Assembly: GCA_003168295.1 (NCBI GenBank)
Contig: PMST01000413.1
Span: forward strand, 1 to 5,580
DNA: 5,580 bases
Source: Actinomycetota bacterium
Lineage (GTDB): Bacteria; Actinomycetota; Actinomycetes; Streptosporangiales; Streptosporangiaceae
Reading direction: 5' to 3'
Shown here: positions 4,373 through 5,580 of the stretch, piece after piece
How the letters are laid out: each line of letters starts with the position of its first letter
Position numbering within the stretch: position 1 is the first letter of the stretch
Position numbers and translations under genes: made by a program
Notes under the pieces: generated by a model
What the model saw: the letters and a program-made list of their open reading frames with translations, nothing else
What the model was told of the DNA's origin: nothing
Database searches by the model: none

Positions 4373-5580
4373 GTGGCGGCTGAAACGCATATCGACGCGA
4401 CCGTGAACTCTGCGCGCACGGCCGGTGAGTCAGCGGACACCGGCGGAGCTGAGTCAGCCGGCGCCGGCTCGCTGGATCTGCTCCTGCCCCACGCTACAGT
4501 GGGCGTGCTGCGCAGGTTCCGACCGGATGCCAGCATGGCGCGCTACGCGCTCCGGCTGGCCGGCCGTCCGAAGACCGTGGCCGCGCGGTACGGCAAGCTG
4601 GCCGCGGAACTCGCCGGCATCGCGGCGGGCCGTTCGGCGACCGCTCCGCCGCGCCGCGACCGCCGGTTCGCGGATCCCGCGTGGAGTGGGAACCCCGTGC
4701 TCAAGCGCATCCTTCAGACCTACCTGGCCGTCGGGCAGACCTCCGAGGAGCTGCTGGCTGATGCCGAGCTGGACTGGCGTGACGACGCACGCCTGAAGTT
4801 CGTGCTGACCAATCTCCTCGCCGCGTCCGCGCCGAGTAACAACCCGCTGATCAGCCCGGCCGCATGGAAGGCGTTCATCGACACGGGCGGCCTGAGCATT
4901 TTGCGGGGCACTCGTGCCTTCGTCTCGGATATGGCCTCTTCCCCGCGCATTCCGACAATGGTGGCACCCGACGCGTTCGAGATCGGCAAGGACCTCGCGG
5001 TGACGCCGGGGGTGGTGGTGGCCCGCACCGACGTCTTCGAGCTCATCCAGTACCGGCCGACCACGCCCACCGTGCACCAGTTCCCGCTGCTCATGGTGCC
5101 GCCGATGATCAACAAGTACTACATCACCGACCTCGCGCCCGGCCGCAGCATGCTCGAGTTCTTCGTGGCGCAGGGATATCAGGTATTCGTGATCTCCTGG
5201 CGCAATCCCGGCAAGGATGCCCGGAACTGGGATGTGAACACCTACGGCGATGCCATGATGGCGTCGGTTAGCACGGCGCGTGAAATCACCAAGGCCCCCA
5301 AGATCAACATCATCGGCCTGTGCGCAGGCGGCATCCTCTCCTCCATGGTCAGCGCGCACCTGAGCGCGACCGGGCAGCTCGATCAGGTCGCCAGCCTGTG
5401 CCTGGGCGTGACGCTGCTGGACATGACGCAGGCGGGCACGACAGTCTCGCTGATGGACGAGGGGACCGCCAAGGCGTCTATCCTCGCCTCCCGCGCCCGC
5501 GGCTACATGGACGGGCGCACCCTCGCCGGGGTGTTCGCCTGGCTCCGGCCCGATGACCTGATCTGGAACTACTGGGTCAA
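4373..5580 (+). CDS. phaC: Polyhydroxyalkanoate synthase, class I-like (3' end cut by window edge)
   Basis: Polymerises hydroxyacyl-CoA into the storage polyester polyhydroxyalkanoate at the granule surface, releasing CoA. The visible 402 residues carry a Gly/Ala-rich variable N-terminus (1-90). The conserved N-terminal PhaC region follows, starting with DRRFADPAW near residue 96. Next comes the alpha/beta-hydrolase core with VISWRNPG and the lipase-like box G-L-C-A-G-G, whose nucleophile is C317 (codon 5321-5323), close to Cys319 of the Cupriavidus enzyme. The frame ends in DLIWNYWV, another hallmark of the family. The catalytic Asp and His lie beyond the window. I chose GTG 4373 because GAAGGA (4357-4362) lies ten bases upstream; GTG 4364 and ATG 4331 are in-frame alternatives. 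It diverges from the stress-protein fragment and lies downstream of the pyrophosphatase-kinase gene on the same strand. Residues SNNPLISPAAWK and the DWR...LTNLL region favour class I or II over the two-subunit class III. Confidence 0.95.
   Translation, partial: MAAETHIDATVNSARTAGESADTGGAESAGAGSLDLLLPHATVGVLRRFRPDASMARYALRLAGRPKTVAARYGKLAAELAGIAAGRSATAPPRRDRRFADPAWSGNPVLKRILQTYLAVGQTSEELLADAELDWRDDARLKFVLTNLLAASAPSNNPLISPAAWKAFIDTGGLSILRGTRAFVSDMASSPRIPTMVAPDAFEIGKDLAVTPGVVVARTDVFELIQYRPTTPTVHQFPLLMVPPMINKYYITDLAPGRSMLEFFVAQGYQVFVISWRNPGKDARNWDVNTYGDAMMASVSTAREITKAPKINIIGLCAGGILSSMVSAHLSATGQLDQVASLCLGVTLLDMTQAGTTVSLMDEGTAKASILASRARGYMDGRTLAGVFAWLRPDDLIWNYWV

Noticed and set aside
4028..4390. 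Minus-strand frame extending the stress-protein fragment upstream to 4390
   Set aside because: The UspA fold starts exactly at ATG 4027, which has its own ribosome-binding site; the upstream translation resembles nothing I recognise.
4454..5359. Minus-strand frame of about 300 codons opposite the PHA synthase
   Set aside because: Antisense shadow: His/Arg-rich translation without motifs, while the plus strand encodes a clear synthase.
1..5580. CRISPR arrays, tRNA/rRNA genes, insertion sequences
   Set aside because: No regularly spaced repeats, tRNA-like cloverleaf, rRNA sequence, transposase motifs or terminal inverted repeats were seen on either strand.

Overview
The window comes from a high-GC actinobacterium. 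Coding regions have strongly G/C-biased third positions, start codons are often GTG, and the proteins have actinobacterial character: a family I pyrophosphatase that matches the mycobacterial enzyme residue for residue at its active site, a NarL/DevR-type receiver, and a short-LID adenylate kinase. A soil actinomycete is likely; I cannot name the genus.

Left part (1-2368, all minus strand), in transcription order: a 97-codon remnant of an iron-containing alcohol dehydrogenase whose middle is missing (2368-2075); a GAF-domain sensor histidine kinase whose probable GTG start overlaps the remnant's stop (2078-690); and the receiver part of a NarL/LuxR-type response regulator that runs off the left edge (545-1). 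The 144-base gap between kinase and regulator holds a good match to the DosR/DevR dormancy-regulon box (641-654). A promoter-like TTGACA, a strong ribosome-binding site and a pair of direct repeats lie in front of the dehydrogenase remnant.

Middle (2369-4027): a divergent intergenic region leads to the most notable gene, a plus-strand 424-residue protein (2714-3988). It fuses a complete family I inorganic pyrophosphatase (about residues 1-160) to a complete short adenylate kinase (from Met166). The fused activities would clear both by-products of AMP-forming reactions (ATP -> AMP + PPi). Its C-terminal tail is antisense to a 46-codon fragment of a universal stress protein (minus strand, 4027-3887), so this junction looks rearranged.

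Right part (4028-5580): about 345 bases of intergenic DNA with a weaker DosR-like palindrome, then a plus-strand class I-like polyhydroxyalkanoate synthase (from about 4373, cut by the right edge) with the nucleophile motif G-L-C-A-G-G.

Taken together, the sensor pair, DosR-like boxes, stress-protein fragment, fermentative-type dehydrogenase remnant, storage-polymer synthase and an AMP/PPi recycling enzyme resemble an actinobacterial hypoxia/dormancy island that has suffered deletions. This regulon reading is inference; the gene identities are directly supported by motifs.
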